DNA of 64,000 nucleotides from Acuticoccus kalidii (GTDB taxonomy: Bacteria; Pseudomonadota; Alphaproteobacteria; Rhizobiales; Amorphaceae), in NCBI RefSeq assembly GCF_021556395.1, contig NZ_JAKGCS010000017.1, positions 1-64,000 of the forward strand, given 5' to 3'. Below are positions 15,889 to 25,292 of this stretch, piece after piece. How positions within the stretch are numbered: the first letter of the stretch is position 1; every line of letters starts with the position of its first letter. The translations under genes were made by a program, and so were the position numbers. Below the pieces are notes generated by a model that had not been told where the DNA came from, did no database searches, and worked only from the letters and a program-made list of their open reading frames with translations.

Positions 15889-17670
15889 ATGGACAAGCGC
15901 AACAACGGCCGCATGAGCGGTGCGCAAATGGTCATCGAAGCGCTGAAGGACCACGGCGTCGACACCATCTTCGGCTATCCCGGCGGCGCCGTACTTCCCA
16001 TCTACGACGAGCTTTTCCAGCAGACCGACGTCACCCACATTCTGGTGCGGCACGAGCAGGGCGCCGGCCACATGGCCGAAGGCTATGCCCGCTCCACCGG
16101 CCGTCCGGGCGTCATGCTCGTCACCTCGGGGCCCGGCGCGACCAATGCCGTCACGGCGCTTACCGATGCGATGATGGATTCGATCCCGCTCGTCTGCATT
16201 TCGGGCCAGGTGCCGACGCATCTGATCGGCTCCGACGCCTTCCAGGAGTGCGACACGGTCGGGATCACCCGCCCCTGCACGAAGCACAATTATCTCGTCC
16301 GCAATGTCGACGATCTGCCCCGCATCCTGTTCGAGGCGTTCTATGTCGCGACCAGCGGCCGGCCGGGCCCGGTCGTCATCGACATCCCGAAGGACGTGCA
16401 GATCGCGACCGGCGTCTACAATCCGACGCGCGACGCCCGCCACAAGACCTATCAGCCGCAGACCCGGCCCGAGATGGAAGGCATCCGTCAGGCCGTCGCG
16501 CTGATGAAGGCGGCCTCGCGCCCGGTGATCTATACCGGCGGCGGCCTCATCAACTCCGGCCCCGCCGCGAGCCAGTATCTGCGCGAGCTCGCCGATCTCA
16601 CCGGCTTCCCCGTCACCTCGACGCTGATGGGCCTCGGCGCGATGCCGGCCTCCCATCCGTCCTGGCTCGGCATGCTCGGGATGCACGGGACCTACGAGGC
16701 GAACCTCGCGATGCACGATTGCGACCTGATGGTCTGCATCGGCGCCCGGTTCGACGACCGGATCACCGGCCGGCTCGACGCCTTCTCGCCCGGCTCGCGC
16801 AAGATCCACGTCGACATCGACCCGTCCTCGATCAACAAGAACGTGAAGGTGGACCTGCCGATCATCGGCGACGCCGCGCACGCGCTCGAGGACATGGTGC
16901 GCGTGTGGTCCGAAAACGGCCCGCACGACAAGTCGCGCCTCAAGAATTGGTGGCAGGATATCGCCGGCTGGCGGGCTCGCAAGTCGCTCGCCTACAAGAC
17001 GCGGCCGGACACGATCATGCCGCAGGAATCGATCGAGCGCCTGTTCGAGCTGACCAAGCATCGCGACACCTACGTCACCACCGATGTCGGCCAGCATCAG
17101 ATGTGGGCGGCGCAATTCTACGGCTTCGATAAGCCGAACCGCTGGATGACCTCCGGCGGGCTCGGAACCATGGGGTATGGCCTCCCGGCCGCGATCGGCG
17201 CGCAGGTCGCCCACCCCGACGCGCTCGTCGTCTGCATCGCGGGCGACGCCTCGATCCAGATGAACATCCAGGAGCTCGGCACGGCGGTGCAGTTCGAGCT
17301 GCCGGTCAAGGTGTTCATTCTGAACAATCAGCACATGGGCATGGTGCGCCAGTGGCAGCAGCTCAATCACGGCAACCGGATCTCGCACTCTTATTCGGAA
17401 GCGTTGCCGGACTTCGTGAAGCTCGCCGACGCCTTCGGCGCGACGGGCATCGCGGTGAACAAGCCGTCCGAGCTCGATGACGCCATCATCAGAATGCTCG
17501 ACACGCCGGGCCCGGTGATCGTCGATTGCCGCGTCGCGGACCTCGCGAACTGCTTCCCGATGATCCCGTCGGGTCGCGCCCACAACGAGATCATCCTCTC
17601 GACCGAAGACGACATCCACGCCGAGGTCGTCGAGGAAGCGCTCGAAGGCACGGGCAGCGCCCTCGTCTGA
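15889..17670 (+). CDS. ilvB: Acetolactate synthase, large (catalytic) subunit
   Basis: ThDP- and FAD-dependent enzyme that condenses pyruvate with pyruvate or 2-oxobutyrate, the first common step of valine, leucine and isoleucine synthesis. The 593-aa protein shows the ThDP Glu in [13 protein letters not shown] (about residue 55), [17 protein letters not shown], and the ThDP/Mg motif [12 protein letters not shown] ... [13 protein letters not shown] at 15889 follows CGGGAGA; sequence upstream in frame belongs to the attenuator. The small subunit gene follows after one interposed DUF167 gene. Confidence 0.96.
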   Translation: MDKRNNGRMSGAQMVIEALKDHGVDTIFGYPGGAVLPIYDELFQQTDVTHILVRHEQGAGHMAEGYARSTGRPGVMLVTSGPGATNAVTALTDAMMDSIPLVCISGQVPTHLIGSDAFQECDTVGITRPCTKHNYLVRNVDDLPRILFEAFYVATSGRPGPVVIDIPKDVQIATGVYNPTRDARHKTYQPQTRPEMEGIRQAVALMKAASRPVIYTGGGLINSGPAASQYLRELADLTGFPVTSTLMGLGAMPASHPSWLGMLGMHGTYEANLAMHDCDLMVCIGARFDDRITGRLDAFSPGSRKIHVDIDPSSINKNVKVDLPIIGDAAHALEDMVRVWSENGPHDKSRLKNWWQDIAGWRARKSLAYKTRPDTIMPQESIERLFELTKHRDTYVTTDVGQHQMWAAQFYGFDKPNRWMTSGGLGTMGYGLPAAIGAQVAHPDALVVCIAGDASIQMNIQELGTAVQFELPVKVFILNNQHMGMVRQWQQLNHGNRISHSYSEALPDFVKLADAFGATGIAVNKPSELDDAIIRMLDTPGPVIVDCRVADLANCFPMIPSGRAHNEIILSTEDDIHAEVVEEALEGTGSALV

Positions 17671-17672
17671 GG

Positions 17673-17990
17673 GTGCCGGCCTGGCTCAATGCGGGCGAGG
17701 CGGAGGTCTTCCTCTCGCTCCGCGTCACCCCGAAAGCGAGCGTCGACCGGATCGACGGCGTCTATCTGAGTGACGACGGGGCGGCGCGTCTCGCCGTGAA
17801 GGTCCGGGCCGTGCCCGACAAAGGGGCGGCCAACAAGGCAGTCGAGATGCTGATCGCGAAGGCGCTCGGCGTCAGAAAGAGCGACGTGGCGGTGACTTCC
17901 GGCGCCACCTCGCGTCTCAAAATAGTGCGCGTGGAGGGCGATCCGGCAGCGATCGTCGCTCGCGCGAAAGATCTGGTGGAACACCCATGA
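17673..17990 (+). CDS. DUF167 (YggU-family) protein
   Basis: Small protein of 105 aa with the DUF167 pattern: LRVTPKASVDRIDG, LAVKVRAVPDKGAANKAVEMLIAKALGV and VTSGATSRLKIVRVEG. Family function is not established. GTG at 17673, two bases after the ilvB stop, is the likely start. Its stop overlaps the ilvN ATG (ATGA). It therefore sits inside the acetolactate synthase operon, between the large and small subunits, and must be co-transcribed with them. Confidence 0.85.
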   Translation: MPAWLNAGEAEVFLSLRVTPKASVDRIDGVYLSDDGAARLAVKVRAVPDKGAANKAVEMLIAKALGVRKSDVAVTSGATSRLKIVRVEGDPAAIVARAKDLVEHP

Positions 17991-18532
17991 ACCAACCCAT
18001 CGGCATCGCGCCCGCGCTTCCTCAGGAAGCCGCGCAAGAGGCGCATACCCTGACGGTCCTCGTCGACAACGAGCCGGGCGTCCTCGCTCGGGTGATCGGC
18101 CTGTTTTCCGGGCGCGGCTACAATATCGACTCGCTGACCGTCTCGGAGACGGAGCACGAGCGCAGCCTCTCGCGCATCACCATCGTGACGACCGGGACGC
18201 CGATGGTCATCGACCAGATCAAGCACCAGCTCGCCCGCCTCGTGCCGGTGCACCGGGTGTCCGACCTCACCGCCGACAAGCGCGACGCGCTGGAGCGCGA
18301 GCTCGCCCTCGTGAAGGTCTCCGGCCGCGGCGAGCAGCGGGTCGAGGCGCTGCGCCTCGCCCAGGCGTTCGACGCCCGCACGATCGACGCGACGCTGACC
18401 TCGTTCATTTTCGAGATCACCGGCAGCAAGCCCGATATCGAGCGCTTCATCGCACTGATGGCGACCGTCGGTCTCGTCGAGGTCTCGCGCACCGGGATCG
18501 CCGGGATCACCCGCGGCCCCGACGCCACGTAA
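17987..18532 (+). CDS. ilvN: Acetolactate synthase, small (regulatory) subunit
   Basis: Binds valine and activates the IlvB catalytic subunit. The 181-aa protein carries an N-terminal ACT domain (TLTVLVDNEPGVLARVIGLF, GRGYNIDSLTV, SRITIV) and the C-terminal half typical of IlvH/IlvN (VSGRGEQRVEALRLAQ, FEITGSKPDIERFIALM). It starts with ATG overlapping the DUF167 stop, so its translation is probably coupled to DUF167 rather than directly to ilvB. Also called ilvH. Confidence 0.95.
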   Translation: MNQPIGIAPALPQEAAQEAHTLTVLVDNEPGVLARVIGLFSGRGYNIDSLTVSETEHERSLSRITIVTTGTPMVIDQIKHQLARLVPVHRVSDLTADKRDALERELALVKVSGRGEQRVEALRLAQAFDARTIDATLTSFIFEITGSKPDIERFIALMATVGLVEVSRTGIAGITRGPDAT

Positions 18533-18541
18533 GACGGCGCC

Positions 18542-18562
18542 GCCCCGGCTCCCGGCCGGGGC
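18542..18562. terminator. Hairpin after ilvN
   Basis: GCCCCGG (18542-18548) and CCGGGGC (18556-18562) with a 7-base loop, between convergent ilvN and the acetoacetyl-CoA synthetase gene. No T tract follows, so the terminator call rests on position and stem only. Confidence 0.45.
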
Positions 18563-18568
18563 GTTGCC

Positions 18569-20518
18569 TCAGGTCGCGAGCTCGGGAAGGTCGCGATAGA
18601 GGGCGAGCGCCTCGGGATTGGCGAGCGCCTCCTGGTTCTTCACCTCCCGCCCGTGCACTACGTCGCGCACGGCAAGCTCGGTGATCTTGCCGGATTTGGT
18701 GCGCGGAATGTCGGCGACGGCGATGATCTTCGCCGGCACATGGCGCGGCGAGGCGCCGGTGCGCACCTGCATCTTGATCCGCTTGATCAGATCCTCGTCG
18801 AGGCTCGCACCCTCGGCGAGCCGCACGAAGAGGACGACGCGCACATCGTCCTCGAAGGTCTGCCCGATCGCGAGAGCCTCCACGACCTCTTTGATCTGCT
18901 CGACCTGCGCGTAGATCTCGGCCGTTCCAATGCGGACACCGCCGGGATTGAGCGTCGCATCCGAGCGACCGTGGATGATGATGCCGCCATGCTCGGTCCA
19001 CTCGGCGAAATCGCCATGGCACCAGACATTGTCGAAGCGCTCGAAATAGGCGGCGTGATATTTCGCCGCCTCAGGGTCGTTCCAGAACATCACCGGCATC
19101 GACGGGAACGGCCGCCGGCAGACGAGCTCGCCCTTGCCGGAGGCGAGGTGCGCGCCGCTATCGTCCGCGACGTCGACCGCCATGCCGAGGCCCGGCCCTT
19201 GGATCTCGCCCGCATAGACGGGCTTGGTCGGAATCCCGAGAACGAAACAGCTCACGATATCGGTCCCGCCGGAGATCGAGGCGAGGTGCACATCGCCCTT
19301 GATGGCCTCGTACACCCAGCGGAAGCTCTCGGCGGCGAGCGGCGAGCCGGTCGAGGCGATGGTCCGCAAGGCCGAGAGGTCGTGCGTCTCACGCGGCACC
19401 GCGCCCTCTTTGCGCAACGCGTCGATATATTTCGCGCTGGTGCCGAAGAAGGTGGCCTTCTCCTGCTCGGCATAGTCCCACAGGACGCGGTGGCTCGGGG
19501 CGAAGGGCGAGCCGTCATAAAGGAGCAGCGTCGCCCCGCTGGCGAGCGCCGTGACGAGCCAGTTCCACATCATCCACCCGCAGGTGGTGAAGTAGAACAC
19601 CCGGTCGCCCGGCCGGATACCCGAATGGTAGACGTGTTCCTTGACGTGCTGGAGGAGGACGCCGCCGGCCGAATGGACGATGCATTTCGGCACACCCGTC
19701 GTCCCCGACGAGAAGAGGATGAAGGCCGGCTCGTTGAACGGGACGGGCACGAAGGTCGGCTCGGTCTCCTCGCGCTGCATCACCTTGTCGTAGAGGGCGG
19801 CGTTCGGAATCTCGTCGGCGAGGTCACGGGCCCGCAAATCGTCGAGATAGGAGACGAGGAGCGTCTTCACCGGGGCGAGTGCCGCGGCGACGTGCTCCAC
19901 CTTCTCGGACACGTCGATCGGCTTGCCGCCATACCAGTAGCCGTCACACGCGACGAAGACGGTCGGCTTGATCTGCCCGAACCGGTCGAGAACGCCGCGC
20001 TCGCCGAAATCGGGCGAGCAGGAGGAGAAGATCGCCCCGAGCGAGGCCGTCGCCATGCACACCACGATCGTCTGCGGCATATTCGGCAGCATCGCGGCCA
20101 CGCGGTCGCCCTTGCCGACGCCGCTTTCGGTGAGGAAGGCCTGGACCTTGGCCACCGCGGCGCGCAGCTCGCCCCGCGTCATATGGAGCTCGACCTTGTC
20201 CTCCCCACGAAAGACGATCGCCTCCGCCGCATCGTCGCCGCGCAGGCAATTTTCGGCGTAATTGATCGTCCCGTCGGGGAAGAAGCGCGCGCCGGGCATC
20301 TTGTCGCCATCGGCAAGGCGCTCGCCGCCTTTGTCGCCGATCAGCGCCGCTTCGTCCCACACGGTGTCCCAGAAGGCGCCGGGATCGGTGATCGACCATT
20401 CGTGGAGGGCGTCGAAGCCCTCGATCGGTCGTCCGGTGCGTTTCGAGGCCTCGGCCGCGAGGGCGGTGATCGCCGTCCCGCTCACGTCGCTCGGCTTCCA
20501 AAGAAGGTCGTTCGCCAT
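18569..20518 (-). CDS. Acetoacetate--CoA ligase
   Basis: Adenylate-forming enzyme that activates acetoacetate to acetoacetyl-CoA, used in polyhydroxybutyrate and ketone-body use. The 649 aa length fits AACS. Motifs: ILFSSGTTGVPKCIVHSAGG (P-loop-like A3), TCGWMMWNW, SISGGTDIVSCFV (A5), GRSDATLNPGGVRIGTAEIY (A7/A8) and the catalytic Lys in PRTKSGKITE near residue 610. N-terminal FDALHEWSITDPGAFWDTVW is characteristic of AACS rather than acetyl-CoA synthetase. Single gene, divergent from the DUF6460-type gene. Confidence 0.93.
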   Translation of the reverse strand: MANDLLWKPSDVSGTAITALAAEASKRTGRPIEGFDALHEWSITDPGAFWDTVWDEAALIGDKGGERLADGDKMPGARFFPDGTINYAENCLRGDDAAEAIVFRGEDKVELHMTRGELRAAVAKVQAFLTESGVGKGDRVAAMLPNMPQTIVVCMATASLGAIFSSCSPDFGERGVLDRFGQIKPTVFVACDGYWYGGKPIDVSEKVEHVAAALAPVKTLLVSYLDDLRARDLADEIPNAALYDKVMQREETEPTFVPVPFNEPAFILFSSGTTGVPKCIVHSAGGVLLQHVKEHVYHSGIRPGDRVFYFTTCGWMMWNWLVTALASGATLLLYDGSPFAPSHRVLWDYAEQEKATFFGTSAKYIDALRKEGAVPRETHDLSALRTIASTGSPLAAESFRWVYEAIKGDVHLASISGGTDIVSCFVLGIPTKPVYAGEIQGPGLGMAVDVADDSGAHLASGKGELVCRRPFPSMPVMFWNDPEAAKYHAAYFERFDNVWCHGDFAEWTEHGGIIIHGRSDATLNPGGVRIGTAEIYAQVEQIKEVVEALAIGQTFEDDVRVVLFVRLAEGASLDEDLIKRIKMQVRTGASPRHVPAKIIAVADIPRTKSGKITELAVRDVVHGREVKNQEALANPEALALYRDLPELAT

Positions 20519-20620
20519 CGTGGATCTCCTCCCGCACCGTCATCCCATGCCGGGGCCGCCCGCTCAATGGGCATGGATCGTCTCGCGATCGTTCCTATAT
20601 CGGGTCCAACGGAGGAATGA

Positions 20621-20908
20621 ATGAGCCAATTGGAACGTCGCAGCACCGTGATGGAACGCGTCCTCGGAGGATCGCCACTCGGCGTGTTCGTGCGCCTTGT
20701 CGTGACATCGTTCGTGGTCGGCGTGATCTTGACCGCCCTCGACGTCAATCCGCAGGACATCGTCCTCTGGATCGAAGAGCGCTTCCGCTACTTCTCGACA
20801 CTCGGCTTCGACACGCTCGAGAACTTCGCCCGGATCCTCATCCTGGGCGCCGTGGTGGTGCTGCCGATCTGGCTGATCATGCGCGTCATCAAGCTGATGT
20901 CGCGCTGA
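20621..20908 (+). CDS. Small membrane protein, DUF6460-type
   Basis: 95-aa protein with an N-terminal GGSPLGVFVRL motif and two predicted membrane spans (about residues 22-42 and 68-90). It resembles the DUF6460 proteins of Rhizobiales, whose function is unknown. Start ATG at 20621 is preceded by GGAGGAATGA, a strong ribosome site. Monocistronic, convergent with the reductase gene that ends 9 bp away. Confidence 0.75.
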   Translation: MSQLERRSTVMERVLGGSPLGVFVRLVVTSFVVGVILTALDVNPQDIVLWIEERFRYFSTLGFDTLENFARILILGAVVVLPIWLIMRVIKLMSR

Positions 20909-20917
20909 TCGGCCGCC

Positions 20918-21787
20918 TCAAAGCCCCTCTTCGACGAGGCGGCGCACCGTGGCGCGCGTGCTGTCGCGCCACTCGGGAAGCGTGATCCCGTAGGCGGTGC
21001 GCAACTTTGTGCAATCGAGCCGTGAGTTCGCCGGCCGCGCCGCCGGCGTCGGATAATCCGCGGTGGTGATCGCCTCGACGGTGGGATGAAACGGCGCATC
21101 GGCGAAGATCGCTTCGGCGAAACCGTGCCACGTCGTCTCGCCGCTTCCGGCGAGATGGACGATATCGGTTCCCTCCGGCCAGCGCTCCGGGTGCGCGGCG
21201 AGCGCCAGGATCGCATCGGCGATGTCGAGCGCCGAGGTCGGGCAGCCGTGCTGATCGGCGACGACGCGCAGATGATCGCGCTCGGCCCCGACCCGCAACA
21301 TGGTGCGCACGAAATTCTTGCCGAACGGGGCATAGACCCAGGACGTGCGCAGGACCAGCGCTTTGCCGCCCGCCACCGCGACCGCCGCCTCGCCGTCCGC
21401 CTTCGTCCGCCCATAGACGCTCTGCGGCGCGATCGGATCGGTTTCGCGATAGGGCCGGTCGAGCGTGCCGTCGAACACATAATCGGTCGAGATGTGGATG
21501 AACGGGATCCCCTCGCGCGCGGCGAGCGCGGCGAGCGTGCCCGGCCCGTCGGCGTTCATCGCGCGGGCGGCCGCTTCGTCGGTCTCCGCGGCGTCGACGG
21601 CCGTATAGGCGGCAGCGTTCACGATGACCGAGGGCCGGGTGCGAGCGATGGCATCGGCGAGCGCGGCAGGCGCGGTGATATCGGCTTCGGGCCGGCCGAC
21701 CGCGACGAGGTCGACCCCCGTCTCGGCCGCACGCTCCAGAAGCGCAGTGCCCACTTGGCCACTCCGGCCGATGACCAAAATCGTCAT
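20918..21787 (-). CDS. rfbD: dTDP-4-dehydrorhamnose reductase
   Basis: Extended SDR enzyme reducing dTDP-4-dehydro-L-rhamnose to dTDP-L-rhamnose. The 289-aa protein has the NAD(P)-binding GRSGQVG, NAAAYTAVDAAE, STDYVFDG, and the catalytic YGRTK (YxxxK) with LRTSWVYAPFGKNFV. The rest of the rhamnose pathway (rfbA, rfbB, rfbC) is absent from the window, so an alternative nucleotide-sugar substrate is possible. Its ATG overlaps the stop of the CPA2 antiporter upstream, an unusual pairing. Confidence 0.87.
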   Translation of the reverse strand: MTILVIGRSGQVGTALLERAAETGVDLVAVGRPEADITAPAALADAIARTRPSVIVNAAAYTAVDAAETDEAAARAMNADGPGTLAALAAREGIPFIHISTDYVFDGTLDRPYRETDPIAPQSVYGRTKADGEAAVAVAGGKALVLRTSWVYAPFGKNFVRTMLRVGAERDHLRVVADQHGCPTSALDIADAILALAAHPERWPEGTDIVHLAGSGETTWHGFAEAIFADAPFHPTVEAITTADYPTPAARPANSRLDCTKLRTAYGITLPEWRDSTRATVRRLVEEGL

Positions 21788-23559
21788 GAAGTTCGTCCAA
21801 TGCTTCTAACGGCGTCGGTGAGTTCCCGGCGCCCGATTTCGCGTTGCTCACCGATCACCGCATGGGCCGCATCGCGCGGATACCCCAATGTGACCAGCGT
21901 TTCCTCACCAATTTGCAGAGACGCTTCGAACGCTTCCAAAACGACCTCGTTGGCACCTAACGCATAAAGCTCCGAGGCGTTCGCCCGATCCCGCGCGCGG
22001 GCGACCACAGGCGTCGCGATCTCGTGATGGCGGAGGGAGCGGACGACGGCCGCGTTCGCCGCCGGATTGTCCATCGTGAGGATGATGGCACGGGCGCGGT
22101 GCGCGCCGGCATTGTGCAGAACGTCGAGCCGCCGCGTGTCGCCGAAGAACACCGGCTGGCCGGCCGACCGGGCGCGCGCCACGGCGTGGGCGTTGAGGTC
22201 GAGCGCGATATAGCGGATGTGCCGCTGGTCGAGCAACTCGCCGATGGCGCGGCCGATCCGGCCGAAACCGGCGATGATCACGTGCCCTTCGAGCTCGTTC
22301 GCCGACAGCGACGTCACCACCGTCGGCTGGGTCGAGCGCAGCGCCAGCCAGCGCGACAGGCGCTGGACCGGGCCGGCGATGATCCCGGTGAGCGCCATCG
22401 TCACGCCCGCCGCGACGACGAGAATGCGCGCCACGTCCGCCGGCACCACGCCCGTCGACGAGGCCAGTGCGAGGCCCACGAGGGAAAACTCGCCGATCTG
22501 CGACAGCATCAAGCCGCTTTCGAGCGCGACCGAAAGCGGCTGCCGCGTGAGGAGGCAGAGCAGGATGATCGAGAACGCCTTGATCGCGATCACCCCGGCG
22601 ATCACCGCAAAGAGCGTCAGCGGATCCTGGACGACGACGCGCGGGTCGATCGTCATCCCGACGCCGAGGAAGAACAGGCCGAGCAGCAGGCCCTTGAACG
22701 GCGCGATCTCCGCCTCGAGCTGATGGCTGAACTCGGTGTCGGCGAACACCAGCCCGGCGAGGAACGCGCCGAGCGCCATCGACAGCCCGACCATCGACGT
22801 GATCGCCGCCGTTCCGATGATGACGAGGAGCGCGGCGGCGGTGAACATATCCCGATCCTGCCGCGCGCCGACGAAGCGGAAGAGCGGGCCGATCACCCGG
22901 CCGCCGGCGAAGAGGATCGTCGCGATGATGCCGGCCGCGAGGACCGTGCTCATCACGAGGCTCTGCCATAGCCCCTCGGTCGCATGCGGCTCCATCGATT
23001 CGATCACGAGGATCACCGGGACCACCGCGATGTCCTGCATGAGGAGGATCGAGAACATCACCTGGCCGGACGGCGAGGCGAGGCGGCCGGCGCCGACGAG
23101 GAGCTGCACGACGATCGCGGTCGAGGACAGCGCGAGCGAGGCGCCGATCGCGATCGCGGCCTCCGTCGACAGGCCGGCGAGCACGCCCGCCCCCGCGAGG
23201 AGCGCCGCCGTGAGGAGAACCTGGGCGAGCCCCAGCCCGAAGACGAGCCGGCGCATCGCCCAAAGGCGCGGCCCCGACAGCTCGATCCCGATGACGAACA
23301 GCAGGAAGACGACGCCGAGCTCGGCGATCTTCGTCACCCCTTCGGGATCGGAGATCGTGAACATGTCGAACGGTACGCCGCCGATCGCCTCGCCGAGCGA
23401 ACCGATCCCGTACGGGCCGACGACGACGCCCGCAACGAGATAGCCGAGGATCGAATTCAGCCCGAAGCGCTGGAGGATCGGAACGACGACACCCGCGGAG
23501 ACGAGAAAGATCAGCGCTTCCTTGAGATAGGGCAGCGAATGGGTGACCTCGTGCTCCAT
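21784..23559 (-). CDS. CPA2-family cation:proton antiporter (KefB/C-like)
   Basis: Inner-membrane potassium or sodium/proton antiporter of 591 aa. The first about 390 residues hold around 12 membrane spans with ILGYLVAGVVVGPYGIGSL and LALSSTAIVVQLL; the C-terminal part has a TrkA-N/RCK nucleotide-binding domain (IIAGFGRIGRAIGELL ... ALDLNAHAVARAR). This combination fits KefB/KefC or YbaL. ATG at 23559 follows a GAGGTG ribosome site; earlier in-frame ATGs give a poorly conserved extension. Divergent from trkH 234 bp away, so two potassium-handling systems share a control region. Confidence 0.9.
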   Translation of the reverse strand: MEHEVTHSLPYLKEALIFLVSAGVVVPILQRFGLNSILGYLVAGVVVGPYGIGSLGEAIGGVPFDMFTISDPEGVTKIAELGVVFLLFVIGIELSGPRLWAMRRLVFGLGLAQVLLTAALLAGAGVLAGLSTEAAIAIGASLALSSTAIVVQLLVGAGRLASPSGQVMFSILLMQDIAVVPVILVIESMEPHATEGLWQSLVMSTVLAAGIIATILFAGGRVIGPLFRFVGARQDRDMFTAAALLVIIGTAAITSMVGLSMALGAFLAGLVFADTEFSHQLEAEIAPFKGLLLGLFFLGVGMTIDPRVVVQDPLTLFAVIAGVIAIKAFSIILLCLLTRQPLSVALESGLMLSQIGEFSLVGLALASSTGVVPADVARILVVAAGVTMALTGIIAGPVQRLSRWLALRSTQPTVVTSLSANELEGHVIIAGFGRIGRAIGELLDQRHIRYIALDLNAHAVARARSAGQPVFFGDTRRLDVLHNAGAHRARAIILTMDNPAANAAVVRSLRHHEIATPVVARARDRANASELYALGANEVVLEAFEASLQIGEETLVTLGYPRDAAHAVIGEQREIGRRELTDAVRSIGRTS

Positions 23560-23792
23560 CAACACCTCGATTTCTGATATCTGCATACGTTCTAACGCGC
23601 TTTGAGAAGCGGTAAAATCTCGGAGAGCGGTCGCGGATCGGCGAATGTCGACGCTTTCCACGCCGCCTGACGCCTGTGGCTTCATCGCCACGGCGCGGTT
23701 CGATCGAGGCCAGCGGAGCGTACAACGCTTTCACCTCGGTCAGACTTCGTCTAATCCCGCGTCCACTGTCGCAACGCGTCAAAGGCGGAGAT

Positions 23793-25292
23793 GTGGTTGA
23801 TCTAACCCGATCGTCCGAGCGTCGGCGCCAGGCCCCGCGCGCCGTTTCCCAATTGCGCCCGGCCTTCTACATCGCCAGCTATTTCGGATTGATTCTGTCG
23901 ATCGCTATGGTGGTGCCGGCGCTTCTCGATGCTGCGGATGGCGAGCCCACCTGGTCGGTTTTTGCCGTCTCGTCGGCGTCCGTGTTCTGTGTCTCGTTGT
24001 TGGGCGTGGTGTCGCTGCGCGAACCCGTGCCGGGCTTCACCCCGCGCTTCGGCTTCCTGCTGACGACCACATTGTGGCTCTTCGCCTCGGTCGTCTGCGC
24101 GATTCCGTTCTGGCTCTCGCCGCTCGATATGTCGCCGGCCGCCGCCTATTTCGAATCGATGAGCGGCATCACCACCACCGGCGCCACCGTGCTGTCGGAA
24201 CTCGACGCGATGCCCCGCTCCTTCCTCCTGTGGCGGGCGATGCTGCAATGGCTCGGCGGCATCGGCATCATCGCGATCGGCCTTTTCCTGTTCCCGTTCC
24301 TGCGGATCGGTGGGATGCAGGTCTTCCGCAACGAAAACTCGGACCGGTCGGACAAGGCCCTGCCGCGCCTCGTCTCGGTGACGCGGGCGCTCTGCTTCAT
24401 CTATCTTTTCATCTCGGTGAGCTGCGTGATGGTCTTCGCCGCGCTCGGGATGAGCATCTTCGACGCGATCTGCCATGCCATGGCGACGGTCTCGACCGGC
24501 GGCTTCTCCACGCACGATCGCTCCTTCGGTTTCTTCGAGGACGCCCGGATCCTGTGGGCGGCGGTCGTCTTCATGGTCCTCGGCGCGCTGCCGTTCGTCG
24601 CCTATGTCGACCTTTCGGTGCGCGGCCGCTTCACGATCTGGAAGGACTGGCAGGCGCGCACCTTCCTCCTCGGCATCATCCTCGTGTCGGTGACGCTCGC
24701 GATCTGGCTTCAACACACGCGCAACATTCCGTTCCAGGAGGCGCTCACCCAGTCGGCCTTCAACGTCGTCTCGGTGGTCACGACGACGGGCTTCGCCTCG
24801 GACGACTATGCCGTGTGGGGGCCGTTCGCCTTCGGCGCCTTCTTCATCCTGACCTTTATCGGGGGCTGCTCCGGCTCCACCACCGGCGGCATCAAGGTCT
24901 ACCGCTTCATCATCGTGTTCCAGGCGTTGCGGCGCGCCTTCACCCGGCTCGTCTATCCGAACGCGGTGCAGCCGCTCCGCTTCGGCGATCGAATCATCGA
25001 GCAGGACGTCTACGATTCCGTCATCATCTATTTCATCGCCTTCTTTCTGGTGTATGGCCTCACCATTCTGATGCTCTCCCTTGCGGGCCAGGACTTCATC
25101 ACCGCGTTGACCGGGGCGCAGACTGCGTTCACAAACGTCGGGCCTGGCCTCGGTGAGACGATCGGGCCAGCCGGGAATTTCGCCCCCTTGGGCGAATTCG
25201 AGCTCTGGCTCCTGTCTTTCATCATGCTACTGGGGCGGCTCGAGATCATGACGGTGTTGATCCTGTTCACGCCGGTGTTTTGGAGGGATTGA
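23793..25292 (+). CDS. trkH: TrkH-family potassium uptake channel
   Basis: Membrane subunit for potassium uptake, about 499 aa. The four pore loops of the family are visible: SGITTTGAT, ATVSTGGFSTH, SVVTTTGFASDDY and TNVGPGLG, each with the selectivity-filter Gly, and the CSGSTTGGIKVYR element. GTG at 23793 is taken as start because GGCGGAG lies five bases before it; longer in-frame starts (ATG 23676) lack membrane-protein character. No TrkA gene is in the window. The stop overlaps the metZ ATG (TGATG). Confidence 0.9.
   Translation: MVDLTRSSERRRQAPRAVSQLRPAFYIASYFGLILSIAMVVPALLDAADGEPTWSVFAVSSASVFCVSLLGVVSLREPVPGFTPRFGFLLTTTLWLFASVVCAIPFWLSPLDMSPAAAYFESMSGITTTGATVLSELDAMPRSFLLWRAMLQWLGGIGIIAIGLFLFPFLRIGGMQVFRNENSDRSDKALPRLVSVTRALCFIYLFISVSCVMVFAALGMSIFDAICHAMATVSTGGFSTHDRSFGFFEDARILWAAVVFMVLGALPFVAYVDLSVRGRFTIWKDWQARTFLLGIILVSVTLAIWLQHTRNIPFQEALTQSAFNVVSVVTTTGFASDDYAVWGPFAFGAFFILTFIGGCSGSTTGGIKVYRFIIVFQALRRAFTRLVYPNAVQPLRFGDRIIEQDVYDSVIIYFIAFFLVYGLTILMLSLAGQDFITALTGAQTAFTNVGPGLGETIGPAGNFAPLGEFELWLLSFIMLLGRLEIMTVLILFTPVFWRD

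Noticed and set aside
15763..17619. Long frame opposite ilvB
   Set aside because: ilvB is unmistakable on the plus strand; the antisense product has no motif.
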